Assembly (NCBI GenBank): GCA_030849945.1
Contig: JAVDKK010000005.1
Coordinates: 248,001 to 312,000, forward strand
Length of the DNA: 64,000 nucleotides
Source of the DNA: Schauerella fraxinea
GTDB lineage: Bacteria; Pseudomonadota; Gammaproteobacteria; Burkholderiales; Burkholderiaceae_B
Direction of reading: 5' to 3'
Shown here: piece after piece, positions 1-8,832 of the stretch
Layout of the letters: every line of letters starts with the position of its first letter
Numbering within the stretch: position 1 is the first letter of the stretch
Made by a program: the position numbers and the translations under genes
The notes under the pieces: generated by a model
Seen by the model: the letters and a program-made list of their open reading frames with translations, nothing else
Databases searched by the model: none
What the model was told of the DNA's origin: nothing

Positions 1-188
1 TCTTGCTGGCGCGCAACGATACCGAACGCAAAGCCACGGCCGAACAACTGCAGGATGTGATGCTCGACGAAGGGGTCGCTGTCACCCTCGGCGAAATCCA
101 TACGGCGGCCGCGTATCGCAACACCCTGAGCGGTGTGCTTGAATCTCCTGCACCGGTTTTCTGGAACATCAAGAAAGCAACGCAGTGA
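1..188 (+). CDS. 3' end of an unrecognised gene (partial)
   Basis: An open frame runs in from the left edge and ends at a TGA at 186-188, giving about 61 residues. It is the C-terminal part of a longer protein, so no start can be assigned. The tail is rich in Ala, Thr and Glu and ends in a Trp-Asn-Ile-Lys-Lys stretch. I do not recognise the family. It runs in the same direction as the FMN reductase gene, about 250 bp away. That makes a link with the flavin-dependent pathway possible but unproven. Confidence 0.45.
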   Translation, partial: LLARNDTERKATAEQLQDVMLDEGVAVTLGEIHTAAAYRNTLSGVLESPAPVFWNIKKATQ

Positions 189-434
189 ACGTGTTCGCAC
201 CTGAAACCGAACCTCGGCGTGTGTCATGGCGGTATCGCTGCGATGCCGGTCATCGGCGCGCAGCCAGGGAGCGAAGAGAGACAAGCCCCACAGTATTCAG
301 GCCCGCGCGCGTTCGGTAAAAGACCTAAATGATCTTTCCTTATCACTGCGGGTCTCGGCATCAATCGGCCGCATGCCTTGCCGCATAACCTCATGCCGCA
401 TTCGTCGTTCTAATCGCCGCCGATCGCTGACAGA
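189..434. other. Intergenic region, nothing recognised
   Basis: About 246 bp separate the partial gene from the FMN reductase gene. A short open frame here (226-465) has an Arg/Ser-rich composition typical of random GC-rich DNA and overlaps the next gene, so I do not call it. I see no clear terminator or operator. Confidence 0.5.
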
Positions 435-1055
435 ATGGGTGTTTCATCGGCCTCTCCCCTCATGACCATCCTCGCCATCGCGGGTAGCCCCGCAGAGCGT
501 TCGCGCTCAACCGCCCTTCTGAATTTTGCCGTGCAACGTCTCGATCTCGCAGGCTTCCCCATTCAACGTTTAGGCCTGCGAGACCTCCCCGCCGAAGACC
601 TGGTCACCGGCAACTACATGGGTGCGGCGGCCAAGCAATTGCGCGATGTCGTCGACTCGGCCGACGCCGTACTGGTCGCCTCTCCTATCTACAAAGCCTC
701 ATTCTCCGGTGGATTGAAGACCGTTCTGGATCTGCTGGACGAACGCGCCCTGGCCGGCAAACTGGTGTTGCCGATTGCCACGGGCGGCAGTACCGCTCAC
801 CTGCTGGCGCTGGAGTATGGCTTCAAGCCGGTACTGTCGGCGCTCGGGGCGCGCCACATTCTGGCCGGCGTGTACGCCACCGATAAGCAAGTGCGTTTGA
901 TCGATGACGGCGTCGATATCGACGATGACGTGCGCCATCGCCTCGAAACGTCTGTTGATCTGATCGCCGATCATCTTTCGCGCACGCTGCATCGTCCGCG
1001 CTTGCAGACTTACGATGTGGGCCGCATTGCGCTCGATGGCCGTCTAAGTTTGTGA
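435..1055 (+). CDS. ssuE: NADPH-dependent FMN reductase (SsuE/MsuE-like)
   Basis: This is a flavodoxin-fold NAD(P)H:FMN reductase of about 200 residues. It would reduce FMN and hand FMNH2 to a two-component monooxygenase in the cytoplasm. The N-terminal ILAIAGSPAERSRS matches the FMN phosphate-binding loop. The central VLVASPIYKASFSGGLKTVLD segment (split here by family pattern: ASPIYKASFSG) is typical of SsuE. ATG codons at 435 and 462 are both in frame and neither has a strong ribosome-binding site; the conserved domain begins right at 462. The 3' end overlaps the convergent livM end by 12 bp. A possible client is the monooxygenase at 6314-7702. Confidence 0.85.
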   Translation: MGVSSASPLMTILAIAGSPAERSRSTALLNFAVQRLDLAGFPIQRLGLRDLPAEDLVTGNYMGAAAKQLRDVVDSADAVLVASPIYKASFSGGLKTVLDLLDERALAGKLVLPIATGGSTAHLLALEYGFKPVLSALGARHILAGVYATDKQVRLIDDGVDIDDDVRHRLETSVDLIADHLSRTLHRPRLQTYDVGRIALDGRLSL

Positions 1056-1925
1056 CGGCTGCCGCAACCGGTAGGGCCGCACCAGGCCCTGCGGCTTGAA
1101 GATCAGCATCGCAATCAACCCCACGCCCACCAGCATCAATCGCAACGACGCCAATTGCGTGGACGTCAACCACGTCAGATAGTCGTCGAGATAACGGGTG
1201 CCTTCGAGCACGAGCACCACGGTGAATGCGCTCACGATCACGCCGGGGTTACTGCCGCGCCCGCCAATGATCACTGCCATGAACGCATAGGCCGTGATGA
1301 TGGCGCCGAATTGCGTGGGATCGATGTATTGGTAGTAGAACGCGTGCAACGCCCCCGCCAACCCAATGGCAGCGCCGCCCAAGGCAAACAGGCGAATCCG
1401 AAACGCCAGCACGTTCTTGCCTACGGTGGCCGCGACCACAGGATCGTCGCGCAACGCCCGTGCGGTGCGGCCGAACGGCGAGCGTGCCACGCGTTGGAAC
1501 ACGGCATACACCGCCACCAGCGCCAGCAAGGCCACGAGCAGCATGGCTTCGTTGCTCGACACCGGCCGCGTGATATTCGAGATGCCAAGGCTCCCGCGGG
1601 TTAAGCCTTCTTCATGGATGATGAAGAGCTTCAGGCACTCGGCAAAGCCCAGCGTCACGATGGCAAGATAGTCTTCAGACAAGCGGATCGATATCAAGCT
1701 GACGGCAGCGCTTAACGCCGCCGTTGCGACGATCGCGGCCCCCATTGCCAGCCACGGATTCCAGCCCGCATGCACGAGCAGTGCGCACACGTAGGCACCG
1801 AGCATGTAGAAGCCGAACAGGCCGAAATTGACCAGCCCGGACAGGCCCCATTGCAGATTGAGGGCCAAGCCGGCAATCGCCGCGATGGCGACCAGGATGA
1901 GGATGGAGACGATATACGTGGTCAT
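1044..1925 (-). CDS. livM: Branched-chain amino acid-type ABC transporter permease LivM
   Basis: This is one of two inner-membrane permeases of a HAAT-family (branched-chain amino acid or amide) importer. It has about 293 residues with many hydrophobic segments and the family signature around GLSGLVNFGLFGFYMLGAY (about residues 24-42). The start is the ATG at 1925, which forms a 4-bp ATGA overlap with the livH stop. A longer frame reaching 2141 only adds Arg/Gly-rich sequence antisense-like in character. It is the last gene of the minus-strand operon. In this context the substrate is probably an organic acid or amide rather than leucine, by inference. Confidence 0.9.
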   Translation of the reverse strand: MTTYIVSILILVAIAAIAGLALNLQWGLSGLVNFGLFGFYMLGAYVCALLVHAGWNPWLAMGAAIVATAALSAAVSLISIRLSEDYLAIVTLGFAECLKLFIIHEEGLTRGSLGISNITRPVSSNEAMLLVALLALVAVYAVFQRVARSPFGRTARALRDDPVVAATVGKNVLAFRIRLFALGGAAIGLAGALHAFYYQYIDPTQFGAIITAYAFMAVIIGGRGSNPGVIVSAFTVVLVLEGTRYLDDYLTWLTSTQLASLRLMLVGVGLIAMLIFKPQGLVRPYRLRQPSQT

Positions 1926-2785
1926 CGGGTTACCCAACGCGTGCCGAAAATGCCGGCGGGACGCACCACCAGGAAAATGCTCATGATGGCGAACGCGACC
2001 ACCGTCCGGTAATGCGCGGGTAGCCACGCGGTGGATACTTCCCCCGCCACACCCATCACCAACGCGCCGGCCACGGCCGCCATGGGATTGCCGATGCCGC
2101 CCAGAATCGCAGCAGCAAACACCGGCAAAATATAGTTCCAACCCATCAGGGGGTCGATGGCGGTGTCCAGCCCGATCAACATGCCGGCCAGCGCGGTAAG
2201 CGCGCCCGAGATGATCCAGGTCGCCGCCACCACTTTGTTGCGCGCAACCCCGCGTACGGCGGCCAGCGCAGGATTATCGGCAACCGCCCGCATCGCCCGC
2301 CCCAACCGCGTAAAACGAAAGATCGCCCACACGAGCAACAATGCCGCGAGTGTGAGCCCAGCGGCGATCAACTGTTCTTGATTCACCCGCAGGCCCGCCC
2401 AGCGGATAGGACGCGACGGCGCGATCGCATAGCCTACCGAGGTGCTGCCGGCCACAAACCGCACGGCATTTTCCAGCACGAACGACACCCCCATCGACGC
2501 CACCAGCAAGGTCACGCCCGAGCGCCCTCGCAAGGGCCGGTACACCAGCATATCGACGAGCACGGCCAACACGGCCGCACTGATGGCGCCCGCTGCGGCT
2601 GCCAGCGGTAAGGGCCACCCCAGCACCACATTCAACGCGTAGATCAGATAGGCGCCCAGCGTGAGCATGGCCCCAATGGCGAAGTTTGCGAAACGCAGCA
2701 CACTGAAGGTCAACGCCAGCGCCAATGCCGGCAATGCCACGAGCAACCCTGTGATCAAACCATTGAAGATGAGCTGCAGCATCAC
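1922..2785 (-). CDS. livH: Branched-chain amino acid-type ABC transporter permease LivH
   Basis: This is the second inner-membrane permease of the importer, 287 residues and polytopic. It has the LivH-type N-terminus (GLITGLLVALPALALALTF) and the conserved AAILGGIGNPMAAVAGALVMG cytoplasmic-loop region (about residues 226-246), where ATP-binding subunits dock. Its stop overlaps the livM start by 4 bp and its start overlaps the livF stop by 4 bp, so the set is translationally coupled. It pairs with LivM to form the translocation channel. Confidence 0.9.
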   Translation of the reverse strand: MMLQLIFNGLITGLLVALPALALALTFSVLRFANFAIGAMLTLGAYLIYALNVVLGWPLPLAAAAGAISAAVLAVLVDMLVYRPLRGRSGVTLLVASMGVSFVLENAVRFVAGSTSVGYAIAPSRPIRWAGLRVNQEQLIAAGLTLAALLLVWAIFRFTRLGRAMRAVADNPALAAVRGVARNKVVAATWIISGALTALAGMLIGLDTAIDPLMGWNYILPVFAAAILGGIGNPMAAVAGALVMGVAGEVSTAWLPAHYRTVVAFAIMSIFLVVRPAGIFGTRWVTR

Positions 2786-3507
2786 GCCACCCCCATGTAC
2801 AGGCGGTGGAAGTCCGGCTCGGCCAAGAGCTCTGCGGCCGGTGCCACGCGATGGATACGTCCAGCGGCCAGCACCGCTGCGCGGTCGGCCACTCGCAGTC
2901 CCAGTTTCACATTCTGTTCGATCATCAGCAGCGTTACGCCCGTTTCGCGAATACGCGCCACGCTCTCAAACAGCAGCCCGGCATTGCGCGGCGAGAGTCC
3001 GGCCGACGGTTCGTCCAGCACCAGAATCTGCGGCGTCTGCATCAACGCCGCCGCCATCGCCACCATTTGCCGCTGGCCGCCACTCAACAGCCCGGCAGGT
3101 GTGCCCAGTTTGGCTTTGATCTCGGGAAACAATGCGAGCACCTCTTCCTGCCGGGCACGCTGCGCGCCACCCGCGGCACCCGCATGCAGGAACTCCCATC
3201 CCAACATCAGATTCTCGCGTACGTTCATATTGCGAAAGACATTGCCCTCCTGCGGCACATAGGCCATCCCGGCCCGAGCGCGCGCCGGCGCATCCAGACG
3301 CGAGATGTCGCGGCCACCCAGATCGATCTGGCTACCGCTTGCGCGCATCAAACCTACCACCGTCTTCATCAAGGTGGACTTGCCCGAACCGTTGGGGCCG
3401 ACGATCGTCAGCGCCCCACCGGCAGGCACATCCAGATCGATGCCGTGCAGGATCGTCGCGCCGCCGTAGCCCGCGGTAATGCCCCGCAATTGCAGCGCGA
3501 CCGTCAT
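2782..3507 (-). CDS. livF: ABC transporter ATP-binding protein LivF
   Basis: This is one of two ATPase subunits of the importer, 241 residues and cytoplasmic. It shows Walker A GPNGSGKST (about residues 37-45), the ABC signature LSGGQRQM and Walker B ILVLDEPSAGLSP. The 'PSAGLSP' ending is typical of LivF. It overlaps livH and livG by 4 bp each, consistent with one coupled operon. It would form a heterodimer with LivG. Confidence 0.9.
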   Translation of the reverse strand: MTVALQLRGITAGYGGATILHGIDLDVPAGGALTIVGPNGSGKSTLMKTVVGLMRASGSQIDLGGRDISRLDAPARARAGMAYVPQEGNVFRNMNVRENLMLGWEFLHAGAAGGAQRARQEEVLALFPEIKAKLGTPAGLLSGGQRQMVAMAAALMQTPQILVLDEPSAGLSPRNAGLLFESVARIRETGVTLLMIEQNVKLGLRVADRAAVLAAGRIHRVAPAAELLAEPDFHRLYMGVA

Positions 3508-4427
3508 GCTTGCTGCCCCAGGTAAGCGTCCATCACGCGCGCGTCTGCCACGATCTCATCGAACGTGCCGGTCGTGAGCACCGCGCCGTCGGCCAGCACA
3601 CACACGCGATCGCACAACGCGGCCACCACGTCCATATTGTGTTCGACGATGGCGAAGGCGGTGCCCTCCGCTTTCAGGGTGAGAATGAACGCGCAGAGTT
3701 CATCGATCAGCAGCGGATTCACGCCTGCCGCAGGTTCGTCGAGCAGCACCAGGGCGGGGTCGAGCATCAGCGCACGCGCCAGTTCCAGCAATTTCTTTTG
3801 TCCGCCGGAAAGCACGCCTGCGGGTTCGTCGGCCAGGCGACGCAGCTTCACACGATCCAAGAGCCCAAGCGCGCGTTCGATCAGACGGTCTTCTTCGCGC
3901 TTGACTTGCCAGGGCGTCAAAAACACGCGCCACAGCTTGTCGCCCGGATGATCGAGCGACGCCAGCAGCACGTTTTCCAGCACACTCAAGCCGTCGAGTT
4001 CGCGCGCGATCTGGAAGCTGCGCGCAATGCCCAAGTGGGCGCGCCGATGCAGGGCGGCACCGGTGATGTCGCGGCCATTGAAGTGCACAGCACCGGCGCT
4101 GGGACGACGCACGCCGGCAAGCACATCGAACAACGTCGACTTGCCCGCCCCATTGGGGCCCACGATGCCGGTGATGCCTTGGCGGGGAATGGTCAATGAC
4201 GCGCCGTTGAGCGCGACCACGCCACCGAAGCGCACGACCAGGTCGCGCGCCTCCAGCAGCGTTGCGGATGGCGCCGGCGCACCTGCCAAAGGCAGGCCGC
4301 CGGCCGTGGCAGCGTGCGGCGATCGTGCGGTGTCGGTCAATGCAATCTCAGTCAATTCGGTGTGGCTTGGGCGGAGGTCAAGCGTTAAGCGAAGGGCAAT
4401 CGGCGAAAGGCGCTGTCGCAGTCTCAA
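3504..4427 (-). CDS. livG: ABC transporter ATP-binding protein LivG
   Basis: This is the second ATPase subunit. It has Walker A GPNGAGKST, signature LSGGQKKL and Walker B LVLLDEPAAGVNP, with the LivG-type PAAGVNP ending. The ABC domain only starts near residue 57 of the longest frame. That frame opens with a TTG at 4427 that lacks a good ribosome-binding site. In-frame TTG codons at 4355 and 4340 are plausible shorter starts and would give a length closer to the family's 255-280. It lies 22 bp after the binding-protein gene and overlaps livF. Confidence 0.87.
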   Translation of the reverse strand: MRLRQRLSPIALRLTLDLRPSHTELTEIALTDTARSPHAATAGGLPLAGAPAPSATLLEARDLVVRFGGVVALNGASLTIPRQGITGIVGPNGAGKSTLFDVLAGVRRPSAGAVHFNGRDITGAALHRRAHLGIARSFQIARELDGLSVLENVLLASLDHPGDKLWRVFLTPWQVKREEDRLIERALGLLDRVKLRRLADEPAGVLSGGQKKLLELARALMLDPALVLLDEPAAGVNPLLIDELCAFILTLKAEGTAFAIVEHNMDVVAALCDRVCVLADGAVLTTGTFDEIVADARVMDAYLGQQA

Positions 4428-4449
4428 ACCGCCGCGGCAGCCTCAATCA

Positions 4450-5676
4450 TTACCGCAGCACTTCCAGCAACTGATTGGCACCGTTCTTGATTACGAAGTG
4501 GCCGAACTCGCGGTTGAGCTGGTCGCCCGACGGCGTGAAGGTGAACTGCGATCCCGCACCGCTGTACGCCACGGCCTGCTTGCCGCGCAGCGCTTTAAGG
4601 CCGTCGAGCGCGTTTTCCACTTTCAAGCCGTTGCCGTTGACGACCGTGGGGATCGCCTTGGTGAACACCGCCGGGTCGCTGCTGCCAGACTGTTCGATGG
4701 CAAGCGCCAGCACGGCGATCTCGTCCCACACATTCGACGGGAAGATCGAGATGCTTTTGGGGTCGGTACCGGTTTGTTTGGCGAAGGTTTGATACGCGGT
4801 GGAATCCACAGGCGGAATCGACTGGATGTGGTGAATGCCTTCAGCCACCTCGGCGCCCACGCCCTTGATGAAAGCCCCTTCGGCGTCGGCTGCCGACGAG
4901 TTGGCATAGATCGGCGTGGTAAAGCCCGCACGAAACACCTCACGCGCGATGGCGGACAGATCGGGCAGATAGCTGGGAATGAACACCGCATCCGGTTCGC
5001 GGGAGAACACCTTCTCCACCTCGGCGCGATACGAGGCCTGATTGGGGTTGTAGTACACGACATCGAGGATCTCGCCGCCGCCCTGCTTGAACGTTTCCAC
5101 GAACGGATTGGCCAGGCTCAAGGTAAACGGCGTCTGCAAGGCCAGTACCGATGCTTTCTTGCCGCCGGCTTGCTTGATCGCTCGCGCGAAGGTGGGCCCC
5201 CAATCGGCACCACGGGCTTGAAAGCGATACACCAATCCTTTGTTGTCGCCCTGCGTCACTTCATCGCCCGAGCCGCCCACCAGCAACGGCACGCCACGTT
5301 CGATCGTCAACGGCTTGATGGCCATGGCGACCGCACTGCTCCACACGCCGATCACGGCGGATACCTTGTTCACATCGAGGAACTTGCGCACTGCGGCAAC
5401 GCCAGCGGTGGGATTGCTTTCGTCATCGGCGATCAGCACTTCAAGCTTACGGCCGCTCAGGACGCCACCCGCATCGTTGATGTATGCCGCCGCCTTGAGC
5501 GCCGCGTTGGCCATCCCCTGCCCGTAGGCGCCACCACCGCCCGTCAAAGGCACGAGCACCCCGATACGAATGGGTTCGGACGACGACTGCGCCCACGAGG
5601 GTGTGGCAGCGACGGCCAGCACAGCGCCGGCAAGCGCAAGAAAATGGCGACGATCGATAGCGGCGGAGCGGATCAT
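4450..5676 (-). CDS. ABC transporter substrate-binding protein (LivJ/LivK-like)
   Basis: This is a periplasmic binding protein of the Leu/Ile/Val receptor family, 408 residues from the ATG at 5676. An alternative upstream start at 5721 would put 15 more residues before the signal. The signal sequence contains D-R-R-H-F-L at residues 8-13 followed by a hydrophobic stretch and an A-x-A-like site near SWA/Q. It resembles a Tat signal, which is common in this family in Burkholderiales. The mature part begins EPIRIGVLVPLTGGGG, the family's first beta strand. It sits between the AhpD-like gene and livG and should determine what the importer takes up. The ligand cannot be read from sequence. Confidence 0.88.
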   Translation of the reverse strand: MIRSAAIDRRHFLALAGAVLAVAATPSWAQSSSEPIRIGVLVPLTGGGGAYGQGMANAALKAAAYINDAGGVLSGRKLEVLIADDESNPTAGVAAVRKFLDVNKVSAVIGVWSSAVAMAIKPLTIERGVPLLVGGSGDEVTQGDNKGLVYRFQARGADWGPTFARAIKQAGGKKASVLALQTPFTLSLANPFVETFKQGGGEILDVVYYNPNQASYRAEVEKVFSREPDAVFIPSYLPDLSAIAREVFRAGFTTPIYANSSAADAEGAFIKGVGAEVAEGIHHIQSIPPVDSTAYQTFAKQTGTDPKSISIFPSNVWDEIAVLALAIEQSGSSDPAVFTKAIPTVVNGNGLKVENALDGLKALRGKQAVAYSGAGSQFTFTPSGDQLNREFGHFVIKNGANQLLEVLR

Positions 5677-5763
5677 GAAAGCGATTCCTGATACAGCGGA
5701 TAGCGGCGAAGAGCGCCGCAAGGAGAAGACGAAGCGCTGGCGGGCCGTCGGCCACGCCTGCGG

Positions 5764-6306
5764 TCAGGCGTGCACGGCGGTCGTGTCTTCGCCGATATGC
5801 AGCGCCTGGTTGAAGCGATTGAAAAAACCGCACAGCGAGATACGCAACGTGAGTTCCACCACCTGGGCTTCGGTAAAGTGCGCCCGCACGCGGTCGAACA
5901 GCGCATCCGGCAATCGTTGCGCGTTTGTGCTGACAGCGATCGCGTACTCGACCACGGTCTTATCGATATCGGTGAGCTCCGGATGATCGGCGTAGTCGAG
6001 CAATGCGCGCGCGCCATCCTCGGTGATGCCTTCCACGGCCAGCTTCGGCGCATGATTGGCCACGCAGTACGGGCAATCGTTCAACAACGACACCACCACG
6101 ATGCACAGCTCGATGTAGCGGTAAGGCACCGCCGAGCGTTGCTTCAGCTCGGCGAGCATGCCGAAAAGATGGGTAGCAGCGGGGTCCACATGGGCGAGCA
6201 CTGAAAACTGATCTGCAAACACCTGGCCGCCATTGGTATAGCCATCGAACAAGGTTCGAAGCTCGGGGCGGAAGGTGTCGGGAGAAATTTCGCTGATACG
6301 GGGCAT
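5764..6306 (-). CDS. AhpD/carboxymuconolactone decarboxylase-family protein
   Basis: This is a 180-residue all-helical protein of the CMD/AhpD superfamily. It carries the redox motif C-P-Y-C followed by a downstream His (CPYCVANHAP, about residues 92-101). Such proteins act as peroxidase partners or as small redox enzymes; the real substrate is unknown. The start ATG at 6306 is chosen because the family domain begins immediately after it. The frame upstream to 6588 is antisense to the monooxygenase. It lies only 7 bp downstream of the monooxygenase gene, so the two are likely co-transcribed. Confidence 0.83.
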   Translation of the reverse strand: MPRISEISPDTFRPELRTLFDGYTNGGQVFADQFSVLAHVDPAATHLFGMLAELKQRSAVPYRYIELCIVVVSLLNDCPYCVANHAPKLAVEGITEDGARALLDYADHPELTDIDKTVVEYAIAVSTNAQRLPDALFDRVRAHFTEAQVVELTLRISLCGFFNRFNQALHIGEDTTAVHA

Positions 6307-6313
6307 AGGAAGC

Positions 6314-7702
6314 TCAGGCGTCGACGCCTGCCTTGAAGTGGGGTTCGATAAGGTGCGCACGATGGTCGGTGGCGATCCGCGCACGGCCATCGAACAATTT
6401 CTGGCGAAAGGTGCCGGCGGCGTAGTCGGTCTTGTACACACCGCGCCGCTGCAATTCGGGCACGAGAAACTCGACGATGTCGGCAAACGTACGCGGCGCT
6501 TCCACGCAAGCGAGGTTGAAGCCATCGATATCGGTTTGCGCGATCCAGTCCTGCAGCGCATCGGCCACGTCGACCGGTCCACCGGCAATCACAGGGCCGC
6601 GCCCCCCAATGGCGACGTAATCGAGCGCATCGCGCACCGTCCACTGCTTCGACGGATCGAGCTTGCTGAACGACGCCAGCGCCGATTGCCCGGCATCCGT
6701 ATCCACATAGTCCAGCGTGTCGTCCGGTGCGTAACGCGACAGATCGACGCCGGTCCAGCCGGCCAGCAACGCTGCGGCGCCTGCGTGGTCGGCACTTGCT
6801 TGATACGCCGCCAGACGTGCCAGGGCCGTATCGCGGTCCGCATCCACGATCACGGTAAACATCGCAAAGATCACGACGCTATCCGGCGCACGGCCGGCGG
6901 CCTGCACTGCCGCGCGAATCTGCGTCACCGATTTCTTTAATCCGGCCAGTGTGGGGGCACCGACGAACACGCACTCGGCGTGACGGGCCGCGAACGCGGT
7001 ACCGCGCGCCGATCCACCGGCTTGAAAGAGCACCGGCGTGCGCTGCGGGGAGGGCTCGGACTGAAACACGCCTTCTGAATTGAGATAGCGCCCCTCATAA
7101 CGCACCGGTCGAATGCGCGATGGATCCGCATAGTGGGCCGCGCCCGGCGCGCCAACCACCGCGTCATCGTCCCAACTCTTTTCCCAAAGCTGATAGCAGA
7201 TGTCCAGGCATTCGTCGGCGCGGTCATAACGGTTGTCGTGCGCTTGCAATGCCGTTTGCCCCAGGCTGCGCGCCCCGCTTTGCAGATAGGACGTGACGAT
7301 GTTCCACGCAATGCGCCCACGCGTGAGGTGATCGAGCGTGGTGAAGCGGCGCGCCAGCACATAGGGCGCTTCATACGTGGACGACGCGGTGATGCCGAAG
7401 CCCAGATGCGACGTCACACCCGCCATCACCATCACGAGCGGAAACGGATCGTTCATCGGCGACTGCGCGCCGGCACTGAAAGCCGCGGCGGGCGCGTCGC
7501 CGTAAACGTCATACACGCCCAGTACATCACCCAAGAACAACGCATCGAACCGGCCGCGCTCGAGCAGCGTGGCCAACCCCGACCAGTAATCCGGATCGAG
7601 ATAATCGCTTGCGCGGCCGTGACCATGACGCCACTGCCCGGGTGCCAGATGGCCGCCCACGCAATTCATCATGAAGGCATTCAAGCGGATTTCTTTAGGC
7701 AT
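6314..7702 (-). CDS. Flavin-dependent monooxygenase, NtaA/SnaA/DszA family (LLM class)
   Basis: This is a 462-residue bacterial-luciferase-like monooxygenase. Members use FMNH2 and O2 to oxidise substrates such as nitrilotriacetate or dibenzothiophene sulfone. The N-terminal RLNAFMMNCVGGHLAPGQWRH and the TTLDHLTRGRIAWNIVTSYL region (about residues 119-138) are hallmarks of the NtaA branch. So is QAGGSARGTAFAARHAECVF further on. It is the first gene of the minus-strand operon that also encodes the Liv importer. The SsuE-like reductase at 435-1055 could supply FMNH2. The substrate is not predictable from sequence. A palindromic operator candidate lies about 110 bp upstream of the start. Confidence 0.87.
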   Translation of the reverse strand: MPKEIRLNAFMMNCVGGHLAPGQWRHGHGRASDYLDPDYWSGLATLLERGRFDALFLGDVLGVYDVYGDAPAAAFSAGAQSPMNDPFPLVMVMAGVTSHLGFGITASSTYEAPYVLARRFTTLDHLTRGRIAWNIVTSYLQSGARSLGQTALQAHDNRYDRADECLDICYQLWEKSWDDDAVVGAPGAAHYADPSRIRPVRYEGRYLNSEGVFQSEPSPQRTPVLFQAGGSARGTAFAARHAECVFVGAPTLAGLKKSVTQIRAAVQAAGRAPDSVVIFAMFTVIVDADRDTALARLAAYQASADHAGAAALLAGWTGVDLSRYAPDDTLDYVDTDAGQSALASFSKLDPSKQWTVRDALDYVAIGGRGPVIAGGPVDVADALQDWIAQTDIDGFNLACVEAPRTFADIVEFLVPELQRRGVYKTDYAAGTFRQKLFDGRARIATDHRAHLIEPHFKAGVDA

Positions 7703-7809
7703 AGGTGCGGGGTTCGCGTCGGGTGCGTGATCAAGGCCGGAAGTCTAGGCGCGTTGCCGGCAGGGGCGAACGACGAATGGCTTATGTCGATATCACTGAA
7801 TGCTATGAC

Positions 7810-7822
7810 GTGAGCTGCTCAC
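7810..7822. promoter_or_regulatory. Palindromic operator candidate (GntR), copy 1
   Basis: The sequence GTGAGCTGCTCAC is a perfect palindrome around a central T. The same 13 bp recur at 8045-8057. It lies about 108 bp upstream of the monooxygenase start. Short palindromes beside a divergent gntR gene are typical FadR/FCD-type binding sites. Confidence 0.6.
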
Positions 7823-8044
7823 CAACATTTCAGTCATGGATTGTTGTGACGTTCGCGCCGCCCTGCATGACCCGAATTTCCCTATGACAGCGCACGAAAA
7901 CCGCGGCGCTTTCTGATCGCGATCAGCGTATCCGTATGAACCCGCATATGCGTGAGCGATATGAGCTAACTACCAATTGATCGTTCGTCACAGCGGTGCG
8001 CATACCTAGACTGAAGCCTTGTTTGAGCAGCACTCACTGATTCT

Positions 8045-8057
8045 GTGAGCTGCTCAC
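8045..8057. promoter_or_regulatory. Palindromic operator candidate (GntR), copy 2
   Basis: This is the same 13-bp palindrome as copy 1. Here it extends to 15 bp (TGTGAGC-T-GCTCACA, 8044-8058). It ends 22 bp before the gntR start codon, so binding here could block transcription or early elongation of gntR and give autoregulation. Confidence 0.62.
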
Positions 8058-8079
8058 AGGTTTACAGAGAGGCACACAC

Positions 8080-8832
8080 ATGAGCGCAACGGCATTACAG
8101 AGCATCGCGCAGGCGCCGCAAGGTGCCCCGGCGGCAGTTGCGTTGAGCAGCGGCGACGATGCGTATGCGCGACTGCGCCGCGACATTCTCTTGTGCCGTC
8201 TGGCCCCCGGCGCCACCGTTACCGAGCCGGAGTTGATGAGTGCCTACACCTTGGGGAAAAGCAGCTGCCGCATCGCGCTCGTGCGATTGATCCACGACGG
8301 CCTGGTGGTGTCGCGTCCGCGCAAGGGTTATCGCATTGCGCCGATCACCTTGCAGGATGTAGAGGAAGTGTTCTCGCTGCGTGTGCAACTCGAACCGCTC
8401 GCCGCACGACTCGCCACGGGGCGCGTGGATATCGCCGAACTGCGTGCGCTCGAAGCCGCTTGCCGTGTGCGTCGTCCAGAACTCGACATCAACGATCAGA
8501 TCGACGCCTTCATGCATGCGAACAACGCCTTCCATCTGGCGATCGCACTTGCATCGGGCAACCAGCGACTGCATCGCACGCTTTCAAACCTGATGGATGA
8601 AATGTCTCGCCTGGTGGCACTGGGCTTTGGCGTGCAGGGCACAAAGCCCGAGATCAAACACGATCACAACGCCATGATCGACGCCTTCGCCGAAGGCGAC
8701 GGCAAGCGCGCAGAGCTGATTGCGCGCCGCCATGTCGAGACCTTTCAAGCGATGACGCTCGAGAAGGTATACGCCAGTTTGCGCGAAACCCGCGCGTTTC
8801 TGCCCATGCTCAACCGGGACAACTTGCCATGA
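8080..8832 (+). CDS. GntR-family transcriptional regulator (FCD domain)
   Basis: This 250-residue regulator has an N-terminal winged helix (about residues 27-88, DDAYARLRRDILLCRLAPG onward) and a C-terminal FCD ligand-binding domain. The FCD metal-site pattern is visible as NAFHLAI, HDHNAMIDAF and ARRHVE. FCD regulators usually bind an organic acid that is the inducer of the pathway. It is the first gene of the plus-strand operon and overlaps the ATPase gene by 4 bp, so regulator and importer are coupled. Two palindromic operator candidates lie just upstream. Confidence 0.9.
   Translation: MSATALQSIAQAPQGAPAAVALSSGDDAYARLRRDILLCRLAPGATVTEPELMSAYTLGKSSCRIALVRLIHDGLVVSRPRKGYRIAPITLQDVEEVFSLRVQLEPLAARLATGRVDIAELRALEAACRVRRPELDINDQIDAFMHANNAFHLAIALASGNQRLHRTLSNLMDEMSRLVALGFGVQGTKPEIKHDHNAMIDAFAEGDGKRAELIARRHVETFQAMTLEKVYASLRETRAFLPMLNRDNLP

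Larger units (their letters stand above)
7703..8079. promoter_or_regulatory. Divergent promoter region between the two catabolic operons
   Basis: These 377 bp separate the monooxygenase operon (minus) from the gntR operon (plus). The region holds two copies of one 13-bp palindrome, listed separately, plus a related imperfect inverted repeat, TGAG-N5-CTCA, at 8024-8036. It is more AT-rich than its flanks. I see no gene in it. The layout fits a GntR regulator controlling both divergent promoters. Confidence 0.6.

Noticed and set aside
226..465. 79-codon frame before the FMN reductase
   Set aside because: No ribosome-binding site, low-information Arg/Ser composition, and it overlaps the next gene in another frame.
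4027..5691. 554-codon plus-strand frame over the liv binding-protein and livG genes
   Set aside because: It is antisense to clear transporter genes, and the translation is rich in Arg, His and Gly with no recognisable domain.
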